DNA from: Priestia megaterium | Lineage (GTDB): Bacteria; Bacillota; Bacilli; Bacillales; Bacillaceae_H | Assembly (NCBI GenBank): GCA_008180335.1 | Contig: VTEF01000002.1 | Location: forward strand, 124,001 to 188,000 | Length of the DNA: 64,000 nt | Direction of reading: 5' to 3' | Shown: in pieces, positions 24,167 through 33,100 of the stretch | Layout of the letters: each line of letters opens with the position of its first letter | How positions within the stretch are numbered: the first letter of the stretch is position 1 | The notes under the pieces: model-generated | Seen by the model: the letters and a program-made list of their open reading frames with translations, nothing else | What the model was told of the DNA's origin: nothing | Databases searched by the model: none | Translations under genes and position numbers: made by a program

Positions 24167-24605
24167 AATATTCACCTGTCAATATTGAATCTTATTATCT
24201 TTAATTACATAAATGGTTGATATTCTTAAACATTACTTAATGAAGAGTCGCACTAAATGATGTTTGATGTGTCACATACGGTAAAGCAAGAGAGCTCGGC
24301 TGAGGGAATGGTATCAAAAAGCTCGGTTAATTTGAATGTTGTTTACCATACAGCCTTTTATTATACATGAATTATTCTACAACATAAATAGGTTAAATGA
24401 TAACAATTTTACTTTCAGATGTTTCTACTAGATTTTTCAGATTGAATAGGACTAAATCTATTAAATGAGACATATAAATCATAGTACATTCAGATCAAAA
24501 TTCAGGTGAAGGGAAATCTAGTAATCGTAATTTGGAGCATACTGGTTAAATATGAAAATTAGTAGTGAAAATAAATTGCAACGAAATTTCACAGAATAGG
24601 AGAGT
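24167..24605. other. intergenic, no gene seen
   Basis: About 440 bp of AT-rich DNA between divergent genes, without clear structure. Confidence 0.4.
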
Positions 24606-25160
24606 ATGTCTATGATTATAGGTTCAAGTATTGTGGTTTGTCTATTGCTAGGATGCACATGTTATTACATACTTCGTTATTATCACTATGTGTCAGCAGC
24701 TGCAGGAAAAAGTATAGCAATTTATACAGCGATGAGCGCATCATTTGTTGTTGGAGTCAATAGTTTTACTTTATTGAATGAACCTCTTTTAAGTTCTAGT
24801 ATTTTGGCAGCTTGTACTGGATTAGGTATCGGGTGGCTTATTGGAATCCCTTTTTCATTCAAAGCTATTGCAGGTGGAGTTGTAAGTGGGCTTGCAGCAA
24901 GCGGGAGCTTTTATGCAATCCAAATGTTTTGGGAGTATCAAAATCAGCTTTTGTGGTTCATTTTGGTCGGATTTGCTTTTTTCTTTAGCAGCGGAGCTTT
25001 ATTTAAAACATTAAAAGCGATTCCTAACTGTGAACAAATCTTTTTAAAGGGATGCATCCAGCATCCGATTCTTATTGGTCCATTGTTGGTGATTGTGTTC
25101 TGGTTTTATCAATTTATTGAAAAGTATATGCCGCAATCTGATCCTACAAGGAAAGTGTAG
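24606..25160 (+). CDS. 184-aa membrane protein of unknown function
   Basis: Five or six hydrophobic segments with small-residue-rich helices ('SVVSGLAASGSF'-like stretches) and few charged loops. 'YHYVSAAAGKSIAIYTAMSASFVVGVNSF' is near the N-terminus. ATG 24612 is better spaced from TAGGAG (nine bases) than 24606 (three). No family recognised. Confidence 0.7.
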   Translation: MSMIIGSSIVVCLLLGCTCYYILRYYHYVSAAAGKSIAIYTAMSASFVVGVNSFTLLNEPLLSSSILAACTGLGIGWLIGIPFSFKAIAGGVVSGLAASGSFYAIQMFWEYQNQLLWFILVGFAFFFSSGALFKTLKAIPNCEQIFLKGCIQHPILIGPLLVIVFWFYQFIEKYMPQSDPTRKV

Positions 25161-25249
25161 TAAGAAACGAAATGAAAAGCTGTGCATTCACCTAATTAGT
25201 CTCCGGTGCATATTTTAACGTAGAGCGTGTTAATGAAAGGAGACTGTAT

Positions 25250-25714
25250 ATGTATCCATATTACTATGATCCACGTTTTCAAGTATTATTTCCAATTGAA
25301 GGTCAACAGGGAGCAAGACAAGGCGGGTTTCCGGGAGGTCAGCCAGGAGGATTCCCAGGAGGTCAGCCAGGAGGATTCCCAGGAGGTCAGCCAGGAGGGT
25401 TTCCGGGAGGTCCTGATCTCCCATCGCCGCCAGGTCAAGGAGGGGGGCAGGGAGGACCACCATCAGGACCGCCGCCTTCATTTACACCACAATTAACATC
25501 ATCTGGAGGTCCTGCTGTTTACGCTGTTGACCCAGGCTCCATTTATGGTTGTCTATATAAGTACACATATATATGGGCAAAAGGTGGCCGTTCTTATTGG
25601 TTCTATCCAACTTATGTAGGGCGCCGATCTGTGTCAGGTTATCGTTGGACTGGTTTTTACTGGGTATATGCCGGTATTGATTTAAACCAAATCCGCGAGT
25701 TTCAATGCTATTAA
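25250..25714 (+). CDS. Gly/Pro/Gln-repeat protein with aromatic C-terminal domain
   Basis: 154 aa. After MYPYYYDPRFQVLFP come three perfect GGFPGGQP units and a fourth partial one (residues 25-54), then a Pro/Gly/Ser linker. A Tyr/Trp-rich domain follows with Cys at 'GCLYKYTYIW' and the final 'FQCY'. There is no signal peptide. Similar proteins in Bacillus are surface- or spore-associated. GAAAGGAGAC lies before the ATG. Function unknown; the two lone cysteines could pair. Confidence 0.7.
   Translation: MYPYYYDPRFQVLFPIEGQQGARQGGFPGGQPGGFPGGQPGGFPGGQPGGFPGGPDLPSPPGQGGGQGGPPSGPPPSFTPQLTSSGGPAVYAVDPGSIYGCLYKYTYIWAKGGRSYWFYPTYVGRRSVSGYRWTGFYWVYAGIDLNQIREFQCY
25322..25411 (+). repeat. 24-bp tandem repeats coding GGFPGGQP
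   Basis: Three 24-bp units plus an 18-bp partial unit; units two and three are identical in sequence, while the first and last use the alternative codons GGG TTT CCG. Length variation between strains is expected. Confidence 0.85.
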
Positions 25715-25717
25715 TTA

Positions 25718-25750
25718 AAAAGAACTCCGTATTTACGGAGTTTTTTATTG
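25718..25750 (+). terminator. terminator after the repeat protein
   Basis: AACTCCGTA-TT-TACGGAGTT followed by TTTTATT. Confidence 0.85.
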
Positions 25751-25902
25751 TCACTGAAAATAAAAATTAATTTATTTTTTAGTTTACGGTTGACGAAATG
25801 AAAATACCGTCATATAATAAATCTTGAATTCGAGATAATAGTTTATTTTAAAATCTCGAAATGGAAATATATTAATTGAATATAAAATGGGAGATGACCA
25901 AT

Positions 25903-26529
25903 ATGGCAAATGTATTATATGTAAAAGTAAATCCACAAGTGGATGAAGCTTCATTTTCAACTCGTCTAGCCCAAGTATTTTTAGATGAATATCAAACAGC
26001 AAACCCAAATGACACAGTGACAACGTTAGATGTTTATAAAGAAACAATTCCATTGATTGATGGCGATGTGCTACAAGCATGGGGGAAAGCTGGTGCTGGT
26101 CAAGAGTTAACCGCTGTTGAAGCTGAAAAAGTAGCGCGTATGAATGAGTTAGTAGACCAATTTTTACAAGCAGATAAAGTTGTATTTTCAGCACCGATGT
26201 GGAACTTAAGCTATCCACCATTAATGAAAGCATACATCGACAATATTTTAATTGCAGGTAAAACATTTAAGTATACAGAAAACGGCCCAGTTGGTTTAGC
26301 AGGCGATAAAAAAGTTGTAGTATTAGAAGCGCGTGGCGGAATTTATACAGAAGGTCCAGGAGCAGAGTTGGAATTTACTCAACGTTACTTACGTACGGTA
26401 ATGGGCTTCATCGGTATTCAAGATTTCCAATTAGTTGTTTCAGAAGGAATGGCCGCTACACCTGCAGAAGCAGAAAATATTTTTGCAAAAGCTGCAGAGG
26501 AAGCAAAAACAGTAGCAAAAACATTTTAA
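25903..26529 (+). CDS. azoR: FMN-dependent NADH azoreductase
   Basis: 208 aa from ATG 25903, which has GGGAGATGA upstream; 27 in-frame bases before it lack a site. Flavodoxin-like fold with 'MWNLSYPPLMKAYIDNI' binding FMN, and 'LEARGGIYTEGPG' near residue 144. Family members reduce quinones and azo dyes and protect against electrophiles in the cytosol. Confidence 0.92.
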   Translation: MANVLYVKVNPQVDEASFSTRLAQVFLDEYQTANPNDTVTTLDVYKETIPLIDGDVLQAWGKAGAGQELTAVEAEKVARMNELVDQFLQADKVVFSAPMWNLSYPPLMKAYIDNILIAGKTFKYTENGPVGLAGDKKVVVLEARGGIYTEGPGAELEFTQRYLRTVMGFIGIQDFQLVVSEGMAATPAEAENIFAKAAEEAKTVAKTF

Positions 26530-27063
26530 TTTAAAATTAAAATAGAAGCGCAGGCGGCTCAAAAGGCGAAAGCTTTTAAGTCGCCTTCACAACATGGCCG
26601 ATCACGTAAATTCAGTAAGAGTAAGGAGTTAGCGTAATCGTCTGTTTTGTTATATTAATAACATTCATCATTCTTTAAAGGTATTATTAACTAGGAAGTA
26701 AATCGCTAAAAGTTAAAGTGTTTGTAAAATAAAAGTGAATAAAAATAGAGAAAACCATCCATGTTACAAACATTTTTGTTTACAATGTAATCACAAACAT
26801 GTTTAAATAATGAACATATTTATCCCACTATTAACGGGCAGAAATCTCCACCTCAAGATGCTGAGAAAACAGAGAAGCAAAGTGAGGTTCAACTGCCTGT
26901 AAAGGTCCGTTTGTAGTGAAAGTGACACTTCCATTTTACCCTAATAAAGTGGCAGTTTTCTGAAGATCATATATTATGATGATTCTTTATAAATTGTGTT
27001 TTTCACTAGAGGCGATGGGGTATGATACAAGTACACAACTTTGAAAAAGGAATGGTGATTGTT
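26530..27063. other. intergenic, no gene seen
   Basis: About 530 bp. A weak stem AAGGCGA/TCGCCTT at 26559-26584 may end the azoR transcript. I found no ORF with a ribosome site. Confidence 0.4.
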
Positions 27064-27561
27064 ATGTTCAAAAAATTATTTGGTGGTAAAACAAAAACAA
27101 AAGAAACAACAGTTATCGCACCGTTAACAGGTACAATTTTATCTTTAGACCAAGTGCCAGATCCAGTGTTCTCACAAAAAATGATGGGCGATGGATTTGC
27201 AATTGAGCCAACAGAAGGTCAAGTTGTTTCTCCAGTTGCTGGTGAAGTTGTTCAATTATTCCATACAAAGCATGCGGTAGGTTTAAAAACTGCAGCTGGC
27301 ACAGAGATACTTATACATATCGGGCTTGAAACAGTAGCAATGGAAGGCGAAGGATTTGAAGCGCATATTCAAGCAGGAGACAAGGTAGAAGTGGGAACAC
27401 CTCTTGTAACGTTTGATTTAGAACTTGTTAAATCAAAAGCAAAAAGTATTATTACACCAGTTATTATTACAAACAGTGATGATACAGAAACATTTGAAGT
27501 GGTAGCGCAAGGTGAGGTTCAAAAAGGACAAACTGAATGTGCGAAAGTGACAATGAAATAA
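27064..27561 (+). CDS. stand-alone PTS glucose-type EIIA
   Basis: 165 aa from ATG 27064 (MFKKLFGGKTKTKET). Single IIA-Glc domain: 'PLTGTILSLDQVPDPVFSQKMMGDG' and the phosphorylated His in 'ILIHIGLETV'. A second His is in 'FHTKHAVGL'. Matches B. subtilis YpqE in size. An alternative start at 27022 also has a purine-rich site (GAGGCGATGGGG). It hands phosphate from HPr to sugar IIBC units that lack their own IIA. Confidence 0.88.
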   Translation: MFKKLFGGKTKTKETTVIAPLTGTILSLDQVPDPVFSQKMMGDGFAIEPTEGQVVSPVAGEVVQLFHTKHAVGLKTAAGTEILIHIGLETVAMEGEGFEAHIQAGDKVEVGTPLVTFDLELVKSKAKSIITPVIITNSDDTETFEVVAQGEVQKGQTECAKVTMK

Positions 27562-27582
27562 GAATGTCAGTTAAATAAAGCC

Positions 27583-27619
27583 AGACCTAAAGTGTGCAAA
27601 CATTTTAGGTCTTTTTTGT
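27583..27619 (+). terminator. terminator after the EIIA gene
   Basis: AGACCTAAA-11 nt-TTTTAGGTCT followed by TTTTTG. Confidence 0.85.
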
Positions 27620-27785
27620 TTCGACAAAACGCATGCTGCGTTTAGAAAGAGATTGATGAATTAATCTCAGTTCGTTTACAATCAACATATGATGAGGGTA
27701 TTCAGTCAAGTGTTTGAAGATAAGGGAAAAGCAGTGATTGTGTTATATCCTGCTTCATAAATCATTAAAAAGAGGGGGAGCAAAA

Positions 27786-28730
27786 TTGAAAAGCGGTGTT
27801 ATTTCGTTAGGAGAGGCATTAATCGACTTTATTCCATTAGATGAAACAAATCTTACATATCAAAAAAGTCCAGGTGGTGCACCTGCAAATGTAGCAGTTG
27901 GTGTTTCGTAGTTAGGGATAAAGTCAACATTTTTAGGAAAAGTGGGAAATGACGTTTTAGGGCATTTTTTAAAAGAAACGCTTGAAGGATACGAAGTTCA
28001 TACTTCTGAGCTGCGGTTAACAGATGAAACGCGTACAGGAGCTGTATTTGTAACGTTAGCTGAAAATGGCGAGCGCAGTTTTGATTTTTATATTGAACCA
28101 AGCGCAGACCAGTTTTTAAATGAAGAAGAAGTCAGCGACATGTTATTTAAAGATCATCGTGTATTTCATTTTGGCACAATCTCTATGATCAGTGATTCGG
28201 CGCGATCAGCTACGCTAAAAGCAGTAGAGCTAGCCAAGAAAAACGATGTTCTTGTTTCATTTGACCCTAATATTCGCCTCACTTTATGGAAAGATGAAGC
28301 TAAATTAAAAGAGACAATTTTAGAAATGCTGCCTCAATCAGATATTGTAAAAATTTCAGAGGAAGAGTTAGCGTTTATCACAGGGATTGAAGAGGTTGAA
28401 GCAGGAATAGAAGCATTACAAACATACGAGATCCCATTATTAATTGTAACGTTAGGTGCTGAAGGCAGTTATGTGATTGCGAAACATGCACGTGCTCGCA
28501 TTCCAGCAATGAAAGTAAAGGCAGTGGATACAACAGGTGCGGGAGATGTGTTTGTTTCAAGTGTGTTATTTTGTGTAAATGAGTATAAAGGAGACCTTTT
28601 AGAGTTAACAGAAGAGCAGCTTGTTGCGTTCGGACGTTTTGCCAGCATTTCTGGGGGACTTGCAGCTTCTAAAACTGGAGCGATGACCGCTTTGCCTACA
28701 ATTGAAGAAATAAATAAATTGCTTACATAA
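27786..28730 (+). pseudogene. PfkB-family fructokinase broken by one in-frame stop
   Basis: TTG 27786 has GAGGGGGAG six bases upstream and reads 'VISLGEALIDFIPLDE' then 'SPGGAPANVAVGVS', stops at TAG 27909-27911 (codon 42), and continues in the same frame with 'LGIKSTFLGKVGNDVLG' to 'VDTTGAGDVFVSSVLF' (catalytic Asp) and the normal C-terminus. Everything else matches a full fructokinase (315 codons). A restart at GTG 27942 would lack the sugar-binding N-terminus and a ribosome site. A single base change created the stop; sequencing error or readthrough must be excluded. Confidence 0.85.
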
Positions 28731-28930
28731 TCATTTGATCGATATTTAAAAGCAAGATTATTCGCTAAACGGTGTTAATTGATGCGCTTTTTGTGTCGTT
28801 CTAGTGAAACTTTTTTCGTTTTTGGACGTATAAGCAAGTAAACGGTTAACTACGAGTTGTATAAGCGTATTGTAAGTGCTAAACTACATATAGTAGATGA
28901 ACCTATTTTAGTCAGAAAGAGAGCTAGTAT

Positions 28931-29194
28931 ATGGAATTTTACCATGATTTATTTCTATATGTTCCGTATTTATCTGCTTTAGTTACATATATTGTCTGCT
29001 ATTATATGTTGCGTGAGGCGAAAATTTTTGCTGTTCATGCAGAACAAGTAACAGACTCAGACAATGCATTTATGAACTCAGCAGCTTTAACGGCATGGAA
29101 GCGCAGAATTGTGTTTATTCATGTATATAGAAAGAAGCCTGTTAAAGAAAAAAACAATGATGAAGAAGATCCTTTCCTTCTTATGAATGTATAA
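28931..29194 (+). CDS. MifM-like membrane arrest peptide upstream of yidC
   Basis: 87 aa. One membrane helix near the N-terminus (LFLYVPYLSALVTYIVCYYML), a soluble stretch, then 'RRIVFIHVYRKKPVKEKNNDEED' at residues 54-80, and a short tail. B. subtilis MifM, the sensor that stalls the ribosome when membrane insertion fails, ends in a similar RI...NDEED segment. Here the stop is 27 bp before yidC, and the last codons pair with the yidC ribosome site. Its likely job is to induce yidC when YidC activity is low. Overall similarity to MifM is low; the assignment rests on the DEED motif, topology and RNA pairing. Confidence 0.78.
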   Translation: MEFYHDLFLYVPYLSALVTYIVCYYMLREAKIFAVHAEQVTDSDNAFMNSAALTAWKRRIVFIHVYRKKPVKEKNNDEEDPFLLMNV

Positions 29195-29218
29195 CGAACT
29201 TATTATGTAGGAGGAAAG
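29172..29218 (+). promoter_or_regulatory. hairpin masking the yidC ribosome binding site
   Basis: CTTTCCTTCT (29172-29181, codons just after DEED) pairs over ten bases, one of them G-U, with AGGAGGAAAG (29209-29218), which contains the whole yidC Shine-Dalgarno. A ribosome stalled on the DEED codons (29159-29170) would cover the left arm and free the site. Confidence 0.8.
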
Positions 29219-29221
29219 AAA

Positions 29222-29995
29222 ATGAAAAAAAATAAAAAGTTATTACTCGTATTAGTTGGGATTTTAGTAGTAGCACTTGCAGGGTGTAGTACGCAAAATC
29301 CAATTACATCAACAAGCGGTGGATTTTGGGATCATTATTTTGTTTATCCATTATCTGTCGCATTAACAACTGTTGCTAAATGGGCAGGCGGTAGTTATGG
29401 ATTATCGATTATTATTGTTACCATCATCATCCGAGTTGTTTTACTGCCACTTATTTTAAAACAGCAAAAAAGTACAATGGCAATGCAAGCACTGCGTCCA
29501 GAAATGGAAAAAATTCAAAAAAAATATGCGGGTAAGAAAGATCCCGAAACACAGCAAAAGCTTCAAAAAGAAATGATGGGGCTTTATCAAAAGCATCAGA
29601 TCAACCCTCTTGGCGGATGTTTACCTATTTTAATTCAAATGCCAATTATTTTTGCGTTTTATAATGCTATTGCACGTACGGAAGCAATTGCTCAGCATTC
29701 TTTTTTATGGGTGAGCTTAGGACAACCAGATCCATATTTCATTTTGCCAATTGTTGCGGCGATCACAACATACTTGCAGATTCGTGTAAGTATGACAGAT
29801 GATATTCAGCCGCCAATGAAAATGATGATGAATATTATGCCGATTTTTATTTTAATCGCAGGATTCACGTTACCAGCAGCGTTAGCTTTATATTGGGTAA
29901 TCGGTAATATCTTTGGAATTGGACAAGGGTATTATTTGAAGAAAAGAATGTCTTTATTAAAAGAAACATCAAATAAGTCAGCTTCAACTAAATAA
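29222..29995 (+). CDS. yidC: membrane protein insertase YidC/OxaA (SpoIIIJ/YqjG type)
   Basis: 257 aa. A lipoprotein signal ends at Cys22 (LVVALAGCS); five membrane segments follow with '[36 protein letters not shown]', whose Arg lies in the hydrophilic groove, and '[20 protein letters not shown]'. It inserts proteins into the membrane. Control by the upstream MifM-like peptide suggests it is the inducible paralogue (YqjG/YidC2) rather than the constitutive SpoIIIJ. Confidence 0.94.
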   Translation: MKKNKKLLLVLVGILVVALAGCSTQNPITSTSGGFWDHYFVYPLSVALTTVAKWAGGSYGLSIIIVTIIIRVVLLPLILKQQKSTMAMQALRPEMEKIQKKYAGKKDPETQQKLQKEMMGLYQKHQINPLGGCLPILIQMPIIFAFYNAIARTEAIAQHSFLWVSLGQPDPYFILPIVAAITTYLQIRVSMTDDIQPPMKMMMNIMPIFILIAGFTLPAALALYWVIGNIFGIGQGYYLKKRMSLLKETSNKSASTK

Positions 29996-30002
29996 CAATT
30001 AA

Positions 30003-30048
30003 GGATATGACTAAAGTACCTTTTGGTTTAGTCATATCTTTTTTTATG
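30003..30048 (+). terminator. terminator after yidC
   Basis: GATATGACTAAA-11 nt-TTTAGTCATATC followed by T7. Confidence 0.88.
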
Positions 30049-30069
30049 GAAAAAAATAAAAAAGAAGCG

Positions 30070-30158
30070 TATAATAATAGTTAAAATTTGGAAAAACGGC
30101 GTAACTTGTATCATGCAAGGCGTGACGGTTAAGACTTCCGGTTGGAAGTCTTTTTCAT
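30070..30158 (+). ncRNA. possible small RNA or leader
   Basis: A TATAAT at 30070-30075, a small stem CTTG-TATCATG-CAAG, and a clean terminator AAGACTTCC-GGTT-GGAAGTCTTTTT at 30132-30156 suggest a short independent transcript of about 75 nt. No good -35 is present and no family is recognised. Confidence 0.3.
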
Positions 30159-30256
30159 ATGGAATTATGTGATGATAAATGAGTGTTTGTGCAACGATAA
30201 TAAAGAGAAGGATGTTAGACAAATATAGGGAAGTTTAGTGAAAAGGAGCGAAATAT

Positions 30257-31468
30257 GTGAAGAAAGTTATTTTTTGTCTCATGTTTGTGTTGATTTTTCC
30301 GCTTTCTGCAGAAGCAGCTCATACAATAAAAGCTAGTTTCGTTCGAGATGGAAATGTATGGAGCTATCAGAACGGCGAAGAAAAGCAACTGTCATTTTCT
30401 AATCATGCTAAGCAGCCTGAATGGTCGTTTAATGGCCAATATATTGCTTATATGGAGAAGAATCATTTAATGTTAACATCATTAAATGGTGAAAAAATAA
30501 AAGTGGAAGAAGATGTTCACACATACGAGTGGTCGCCAACGAGTGAAGAACTGGCATATGTGTCAAATAATATTTTATTCTTTTATAATGTAAAAACGAA
30601 GAAAAAAGCTCATGTTTCAGTAGGTGTTGATCAGTTCTCATGGTTTCCGAATGGAGAGAAATTTTTGTTAACATCAGCTGCGACGCTCACACCTAGAGGG
30701 TGGGGAGCTGTAAAATTATATACGGTTGATAAGTATGCAAATTTAGATGTAAAAAAAGTAGAACCCTTTGCTACACTGCCGGCGATGACTGATTCATTTT
30801 TTGCCTATACAACAAGTTCATTTAAATGGTCGGCAAATGGGCAATGGATAAGCTTCCTAGCCATTCCTACAGCTTCGATGTCTGCAGATATGAATACACT
30901 ATGTGTGATAACAAAAGAAGGAAAAGCGTTTCAGCCTATTGGTAAAATGCTCAATGTAACAAGCTGGTTTAAGTGGGCCCCTAAAACTCAAGAGCTTGCT
31001 TTTATTGATGGAGAAGGTAGGTTTGCAACAGAAAATAAAAAGTTCACACTAAAGGAAATGCCGGTGTTTAAAGAGCATACGTTTACGCCAAAAGGATTTG
31101 CTGATTGGGACTTCACATGGCAAAATGATAAAAAAGTGATTATCTCAAGAGTAGTAGAAGCAGAATGGTCAAATGAACAAGCAAAAAGGCCATTGCCTTC
31201 GCTTTACAGCATAAATTTGCAGACAAATAAGCAAATGAAAATAACAAACCCTGGAAGAGGGATTGGTGATTATGCTCCTATTTATGATCACTCTTCGAAA
31301 CAAATTGTTTGGATACGTACAAATCGTAAACAAGCAAATGTCATCGGAAGAAAAAGTGATGATAATAAAGATAAAACACTGATTGTGGATATAGATGTGC
31401 CAGGAAATTATTATGAATTATATCGGTGGAGTGAAGTATTCAGCCTATATGAAAAAGAGTCAAAATAA
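30257..31468 (+). CDS. secreted TolB-like beta-propeller protein
   Basis: 403 aa from GTG 30257 (AAAAGGAGCG upstream). The signal peptide MKKVIFCLMFVLIFPLSAEA is followed by repeated blade-like units: 'FVRDGNVWSYQNGEEKQLSF', 'QPEWSFNGQYIAYMEKNHL', 'FKWSANGQWISFLAI' and 'WFKWAPKTQELAFIDGEG'. Such WD/TolB-type propellers are often binding platforms. Next to a GNAT gene, 22 bp downstream; partner unknown. Confidence 0.75.
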   Translation: MKKVIFCLMFVLIFPLSAEAAHTIKASFVRDGNVWSYQNGEEKQLSFSNHAKQPEWSFNGQYIAYMEKNHLMLTSLNGEKIKVEEDVHTYEWSPTSEELAYVSNNILFFYNVKTKKKAHVSVGVDQFSWFPNGEKFLLTSAATLTPRGWGAVKLYTVDKYANLDVKKVEPFATLPAMTDSFFAYTTSSFKWSANGQWISFLAIPTASMSADMNTLCVITKEGKAFQPIGKMLNVTSWFKWAPKTQELAFIDGEGRFATENKKFTLKEMPVFKEHTFTPKGFADWDFTWQNDKKVIISRVVEAEWSNEQAKRPLPSLYSINLQTNKQMKITNPGRGIGDYAPIYDHSSKQIVWIRTNRKQANVIGRKSDDNKDKTLIVDIDVPGNYYELYRWSEVFSLYEKESK

Positions 31469-31490
31469 AAATTGAACGTAAGGTGACGAG

Positions 31491-31994
31491 ATGAATATTC
31501 GATTGCTAACAAAAGAAGATGCAGATAGCTATTGGGCGTTGCGCTTAAGAGCTTTGAAAGATCATCCGGAAAGTTTTGTGTTAAGTTATGAAGAGGAATA
31601 TGAAAAAGAAATCGTTGATGTTAGAGAGAAATTTCTAACTGATAAAGACAGGTTTATCGTAGGAGCATTTATTCAAAGCCAGCTTGTGGGTGTAGTGGGA
31701 TTTAGGAAACAACAGCCCTTAAAGGTTCAACATAAAGGAGATATTTGGGGCATGTATGTTGCACCAGAGGCTAGGGGAAAAGGTGTGGGGAAGGCTCTGT
31801 TAAATACAGCAATTGAACAAGCAATGAAACAAGAAGACCTTTTACAAATCTATTTGGTGGTAGCAACAACGAATAAAAGTGCGAAGGCATTGTATGAGCG
31901 TATAGGTTTTTTATCGTATGCTGTTGAGAAAAGAGCCTTGCGAGTGGATCATGAGTTTATTGACGAAGAGCATATGGTTCTTTATGTAAGGTGA
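31491..31994 (+). CDS. GNAT family N-acetyltransferase
   Basis: 167 aa. 'GDIWGMYVAPEARGKGVGKALLNTAIEQA' contains the acetyl-CoA binding R/QxxGxG/A motif, and 'VATTNKSAKALYERIGF' is the usual C-terminal motif. AAGGTGACG lies before the ATG. The substrate cannot be told. It shares a transcript with the propeller protein. Confidence 0.9.
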   Translation: MNIRLLTKEDADSYWALRLRALKDHPESFVLSYEEEYEKEIVDVREKFLTDKDRFIVGAFIQSQLVGVVGFRKQQPLKVQHKGDIWGMYVAPEARGKGVGKALLNTAIEQAMKQEDLLQIYLVVATTNKSAKALYERIGFLSYAVEKRALRVDHEFIDEEHMVLYVR

Positions 31995-32254
31995 GAGTGT
32001 TGAACTGAAAAAGAGGTGTATGTAGAACGTTTAACAACATTATGTTATTTTTATGTCGCTGATTGAAATTAGCGGCATTTATTATTTTGTATAGATAAAA
32101 GGCAACTAATGGCACTATTATCCGTCAAAATATGCTACTATTTAACATAAAGTGAGTTTTTTGTTAATGATGTTTACTGGGCAGATAAACAGAGTTTACA
32201 GCGGCAGTGGTGCATTAGCGTAATACATAATAATTATGAAAGGGCAGAGGGTGA

Positions 32255-33097
32255 ATGGAAAAGCTTATTGAGTTAAAAAATGTCTCAAAATCTTATCGAA
32301 AACATACTGTGTTACAAAACGTGCATACAACTCTGTTTAAAGGAGAGACTGTTGCAATCGTTGGAAAAAATGGTGCTGGCAAAAGCACATTTTTAAAGTT
32401 AATTGGCCAATTGGCTAAACCAACAACTGGATCGATCTACATACATAAACCGATTGGAATGCCGGCATTTGTGGTCGAGCAATTTCCTCAAGATCTTCAC
32501 TTTAGTCTATACAGTTATTTATGTCACATGGGAAGAATTCAACAAATTCCTAAGAAGAAAATGAAAGCCAAAATAGATGAACTTCTTTCCACATTTGAGA
32601 TGACAGAATTTAAAAATGAAGAGATTGCTTCATTTTCAAAAGGAATGAAGCAAAAAGTGAACATGATGCAAGCTTTGCTTAGCTCTTCAGAATTATTGCT
32701 ATTAGACGAGCCGTTATCAGGACTTGATGCAGCAGCTCAACTGGAAGTAGAAAACATTTTTCTTCGCTTGAAAGAGCGCGGGATGACGATTATTTTTACA
32801 TGTCATGAAGAGCGGCTCATTCAATCTGTGGCAGATCGCGTGATTACAATCGGCTCACAGAAAATTTTGCGAAATGAACGTATTCAAAAAGTCGAAAAGT
32901 TAGCAGTGATTGAGGCAAATGTGGTTATCAATAAGCCGATTCGACAACTAAAGGAAAAATGTGCAAAAATAGACCAGCATGGAAACCAATGGACTTTTTA
33001 TATTGATGAACGATATATGAATGAATTATTATCTGAGCTGCTAGCTGTGCGGGCTAACATTCAGCGGCTATATCATGTTGAAAGGGAAGAAAAATAA
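32255..33097 (+). CDS. ABC transporter ATP-binding protein
   Basis: 280 aa. Walker A 'GKNGAGKST' (about residues 37-45), a variant signature 'FSKGMKQKV', Walker B 'LLLLDEPLSGLD' and the switch His in 'FTCHEE'. The last 60 residues are an extra domain common in bacteriocin or ABC-2 type exporters. The permease gene starts 3 bp after its stop, so the two form one exporter. Confidence 0.93.
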   Translation: MEKLIELKNVSKSYRKHTVLQNVHTTLFKGETVAIVGKNGAGKSTFLKLIGQLAKPTTGSIYIHKPIGMPAFVVEQFPQDLHFSLYSYLCHMGRIQQIPKKKMKAKIDELLSTFEMTEFKNEEIASFSKGMKQKVNMMQALLSSSELLLLDEPLSGLDAAAQLEVENIFLRLKERGMTIIFTCHEERLIQSVADRVITIGSQKILRNERIQKVEKLAVIEANVVINKPIRQLKEKCAKIDQHGNQWTFYIDERYMNELLSELLAVRANIQRLYHVEREEK

Positions 33098-33100
33098 AAT

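Noticed and set aside
25227-25496. Alternative-frame ORFs over the GGFPGGQP repeats
   Set aside because: The repeats keep all frames open; only the 25250 frame has a ribosome site and a sensible C-terminal domain.
27942-28730. Independent short sugar kinase starting at GTG 27942
   Set aside because: No ribosome site, and the missing N-terminus is found in frame upstream of a single TAG.
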